A program made the translations under genes and the position numbers. A stretch of DNA of 17,427 bases, taken from positions 1-17,427 of the forward strand of contig CANOBT010000114.1 in assembly GCA_947564305.1 (NCBI GenBank). Reading direction: 5' to 3'. Source of the stretch: an uncultured Lachnospiraceae bacterium (lineage in GTDB: Bacteria > Bacillota_A > Clostridia > Lachnospirales > Lachnospiraceae). Of this stretch, positions 15,620-17,427 are shown piece by piece. The notes beneath the pieces were generated by a model, which worked only from the letters and a program-made list of their open reading frames with translations, did no database searches and was not told where the DNA came from. How positions within the stretch are numbered: the first letter of the stretch is position 1; each line of letters opens with the position of its first letter.

Positions 15620-16271
15620 TAGATGAACATTCTGGCCGTAGAGTAAAATTTACGGAAAATCGGCTTACCTATCTGAATTTCCTTTACGGAGATCTGTTAA
15701 ATGGAGTGAATCTTTCGTATCTATCCGAGAGACAGATGAAACTGCTGGTCTATGCCGTCACGCATAAAAAGAAACGTATGGCTCCTATAACGGCCAGCTT
15801 GCGTTCCGGGCGATCATCCGGCTTACGAAAGGGGCATTTTCCAAAATGCCGGTCGAAAAGCAGAGACTGCAGTTTGCGGATATCCTGGAAGATGAGATGT
15901 CAGAGTGCAAAGAAAGGAACCAAAGAGAGTATCTGACGTTATTTCTGGAACGGCCGTATTTTAAGGGGATTTCAGAAGAAAAAGAGAAAGAAGTGGTGCT
16001 GGCCGCCGTGGAGATGCTGTTAAAGAAAGCAAAGCAGCTGCATGCGGAATTGGTCGTAAGTAATTCGTATAAGCGGTTTGGGCTAGAGGAAAAGAAATTT
16101 ATCCGGGCGAAATATTACATGTATATCTCTGCTTCCAAAAACGGAAAGCAGTACCTGGACAGCCTTGGAGGGATGGCCGAAGTCAGCAGTGAAGGAAGTT
16201 ACGGCGAAGGATATTTTTTCCTTCGGGAATCATTTTTAAACCCTAATACAGATAAACGGCAGGATAAATGA
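15553..16271 (+). pseudogene. Uncharacterised helical protein, split by a -1 frameshift
   Basis: Two frames belong to one gene. The first (ATG 15553, or better ATG 15607 with AGGGAG at 15593-15598) is protein-like up to LLVYAVTHKK and then turns to Arg/Ser-rich nonsense ending at 15936. The second frame becomes protein-like at exactly that point: from 15768 it reads KETYGSYNGQLAFRAIIRL and runs without a stop to 16271 (ending NPNTDKRQDK). Joining them at the A run 15766-15770 needs one extra A (AAAAA to AAAAAA) and restores about 221-239 aa. The rebuilt protein is helical with no known motif. It could be a true mutation, a phase-variable tract, translational slippage, or a sequencing error in a homopolymer. 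The frame upstream of 15553 is open back to the TAG of the preceding gene. Confidence 0.7.
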
Positions 16272-16283
16272 AGGGAGCGTTTT

Positions 16284-16889
16284 ATGCAGAAATTTATGGG
16301 GATAGACCTGTTGGAGAACCTGGAAAAGATCATGAATAAAAATACCAGAAGCTATCAGTCGGATTTTGAGGTTGATAAGGAAATCTTGATGGATGCCGCA
16401 ATAAAGGCGGATACACTGCCTTTACGGGAGAGGACGTATCTTTGGATGTCCCGTCCCTGCGGAACCTGGTGTTTGTTGGAAAGGCATGTTTATTTAGAAC
16501 CGGCCCATGCGCACTGCATATGGGAATACTATGCTGATGCGACAAGTCAGAAGATTTTAGCTTATGCGGTGGAAGTTACGGGTTTGCAAAACAAAAAAGT
16601 GATGGGAAACCTGTATGAGTTGGATTACCGGAAGCATGCGGAGTTCGTAAAGAAAGCATCCATTCCGGCAGACAGGGTGAGACTGATTTATGAAAAGGGA
16701 GAGCGTATACAGGATAAGGAGAAACGTATCTGCAGGGATGACGATAAGATACTTGGGAAATTCCAATATTCAGCGTATGTGCCTAATGACAGCAAAAAGT
16801 TGGAATTTGTCTTGTGTCGGGTGCAAAATGAGCGGAGGAAAATGCGATCTGGAAGGATAGAAGAACATATACGTAAGCTTGCGGCATAG
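16284..16889 (+). CDS. Uncharacterised protein at the end of the MoxR operon
   Basis: A 201-aa protein starting at ATG 16284 with GGGAG at 16273-16277, 12 bp after the previous stop. The N-terminal ~70 residues look helical; the centre has an aromatic and Cys/His-containing stretch (RTYLWMSRPCGTWCLLERH, then AHAHCIWEYY), and the C-terminal third is highly basic and acidic in turn. The Cys/His residues are not spaced like a known zinc finger. I do not recognise the family. It is intact, is the last gene before the terminator at 16964, and by position is probably a component of the same system. Confidence 0.72.
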   Translation: MQKFMGIDLLENLEKIMNKNTRSYQSDFEVDKEILMDAAIKADTLPLRERTYLWMSRPCGTWCLLERHVYLEPAHAHCIWEYYADATSQKILAYAVEVTGLQNKKVMGNLYELDYRKHAEFVKKASIPADRVRLIYEKGERIQDKEKRICRDDDKILGKFQYSAYVPNDSKKLEFVLCRVQNERRKMRSGRIEEHIRKLAA

Positions 16890-16963
16890 TTCACAAAACG
16901 TTAGGCAGATTAACGTCCGGAGTACATAAAGCGATAGAAAACGAATATATAATACGAAAGCAG

Positions 16964-16992
16964 ACTCCGCGGGATTTTCCTGCGGAGTTTTT
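16964..16992 (+). terminator. Intrinsic terminator ending the MoxR operon
   Basis: ACTCCGCGGGA pairs over up to 11 bp (one G-U) with TCCTGCGGAGT around a tiny T loop, and is followed by TTTTT and a further T-rich stretch. Strong Rho-independent terminator 75 bp after the last operon gene, separating it from the toxin-antitoxin module. In the 74 bp before it, a short dyad ACGTTA/TAACGT (16898-16916) is the only other structure seen. Confidence 0.9.
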
Positions 16993-16995
16993 CTC

Positions 16996-17024
16996 TTAAC
17001 ATTTAGTGAAGTTTGGGTTATAAT
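16996..17024 (+). promoter_or_regulatory. Sigma-A promoter of the toxin-antitoxin module
   Basis: TTAACA (16996-17001, five of six matches) and perfect TATAAT (17019-17024) separated by 17 nt, starting immediately after the upstream terminator. Transcription should begin near 17031, giving a leader of about 26 nt before the antitoxin start. Autoregulation by the antitoxin is common in such modules, but no clear operator is visible. Confidence 0.8.
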
Positions 17025-17056
17025 AATATCCAGAACAATCTACAAGGGGTGATTAT

Positions 17057-17236
17057 GTGTGTGATGTAAAAAAATATGAAAAAATTTATGAAGATATAAA
17101 AAATTTACAGCCGGAAGATACCTTACAGCTTGTGTTGGAGGCAGAAACAGAAGAGCAAAGGAGTTTTTATGAGATGGTGGGTGATTTCCTGCTGCAAAGG
17201 AAACAGCGCCAGGTAATAGAAAGGAAACTTTTCTAG
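17057..17236 (+). CDS. Small acidic protein, putative antitoxin of a Zeta-like toxin
   Basis: A 59-aa protein starting with GTG 17057 (AGGGGTG at 17045-17051 as ribosome binding site); the overlapping ATG 17055 is in another frame and stops after four codons. The N-terminal part is acidic and helical (EKIYEDIKNLQPEDTL), the C-terminal part basic (LLQRKQRQVIERKLF). No DNA-binding motif is obvious. The gene overlaps the toxin gene by one base (TAGTG), which indicates translational coupling. The antitoxin role is inferred from size, charge, position and promoter, not from a recognised motif. Confidence 0.65.
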   Translation: MCDVKKYEKIYEDIKNLQPEDTLQLVLEAETEEQRSFYEMVGDFLLQRKQRQVIERKLF

Positions 17237-17427
17237 TGAAAAAATATGTACTGATAGCAGGTGTCAACGGAGCAGGAAAATCAACTTTATATCAGTCTTT
17301 GCAGAGCTTACGGGATATGCCGAGGGTAAATACGGATGAAATATTAAGAGAATTTGGCGACTGGAGGAACATGGGTGATGTTATGGCCGCAGGAAAGATT
17401 GCGGTAAGGACAATTCAGCATCAACAT
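17236..17427 (+). CDS. Zeta-toxin-like P-loop kinase (3' end outside window)
   Basis: The first 64 residues of a P-loop NTPase of the Zeta toxin family, whose members phosphorylate UDP-N-acetylglucosamine-type cell-wall precursors or related small molecules. The GTG start at 17236 overlaps the antitoxin stop. VKKYVLIAGVNGAGKST contains Walker A (GVNGAGKST, residues 9-17), followed by RVNTDEILREFGDWRN, the N-x-D-E segment that in Zeta proteins carries the conserved Asp of the active site, then AAGKIAV, where a conserved Gly/Ala-rich helix follows. The gene is cut by the right edge. A non-toxin small-molecule kinase of the same fold is possible, but the coupled small upstream gene favours a toxin-antitoxin pair. 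Confidence 0.8.
   Translation, partial: MKKYVLIAGVNGAGKSTLYQSLQSLRDMPRVNTDEILREFGDWRNMGDVMAAGKIAVRTIQHQH

Noticed and set aside
15766..15772. Programmed -1 frameshifting at the A run
   Set aside because: The heptamer is TAAAAAG, not A AAA AAG, and re-pairing of the P-site tRNA in the -1 frame would meet a mismatch; no stimulatory hairpin was evident. A one-base deletion is the simpler reading, though not excluded.
1..17427. CRISPR array, tRNA, rRNA, transposase, integrase or attachment site
   Set aside because: I found no regularly spaced repeats, no tRNA-like or rRNA sequence and no recombinase motif; the island-like nature of the right half rests on gene content only.

Overview
The window looks like chromosomal DNA from a gut Clostridia, probably of the Lachnospiraceae type. 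This rests on strong AGGAGG-type ribosome binding sites, moderate base composition, intracellular GH3 enzymes paired with a GPH-family sugar symporter, and a small Zeta-type toxin gene of a form common in Firmicutes. The placement is inferred from style, not from a marker gene. All intact genes are on the + strand.

Region 1 (1-9840) is a glycoside-utilisation locus. In order it holds a GH3 beta-glycosidase cut by the left edge, a GPH sugar:cation symporter, a second and quite different GH3 enzyme, a large (893 aa) GH106-like glycoside hydrolase, and an SGNH/GDSL esterase. None has a visible signal peptide. The likely logic is import of a short or decorated plant glycoside followed by hydrolysis and deacylation in the cytoplasm. 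Between these genes lie decayed pieces: the C-terminal tail of a second GPH transporter (6148-6221), a fragment of an auxin-efflux-carrier (AEC) permease (8981-9139), and an unrecognised broken reading frame (9841-10051) that ends at a terminator.

Region 2 (about 10080-10640) is regulatory. It has a near-perfect TTGACA-17-TATAAT promoter, operator-like direct repeats around it, a leader of about 150 nt with several hairpins ending in a strong intrinsic terminator, and then a 36-codon small ORF. This points to attenuation of the downstream operon, or to a separate small RNA.

Region 3 (10641-16889) is the least explained part. It encodes a MoxR-type AAA+ ATPase with a non-canonical Walker B, a 693-aa HExxH (metallopeptidase-like) alpha-helical protein, and three or four uncharacterised proteins, closed by a terminator at 16964. 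The pairing resembles MoxR/metallopeptidase-VWA modules, but I see no VWA domain. Several parts look broken: a 60-codon frame without a normal start codon, an amber stop followed by an open frame carrying a 51-bp tandem repeat, and a single-base frameshift in an A run. The operon may be decaying, phase-variable or recoded.

Region 4 (16996-17427) is a toxin-antitoxin module with its own promoter: a 59-aa acidic antitoxin candidate overlapping by one base a Zeta-like P-loop kinase toxin that runs off the right edge. Regions 2-4 look like an accessory island, but no integrase, transposase or attachment site is visible.
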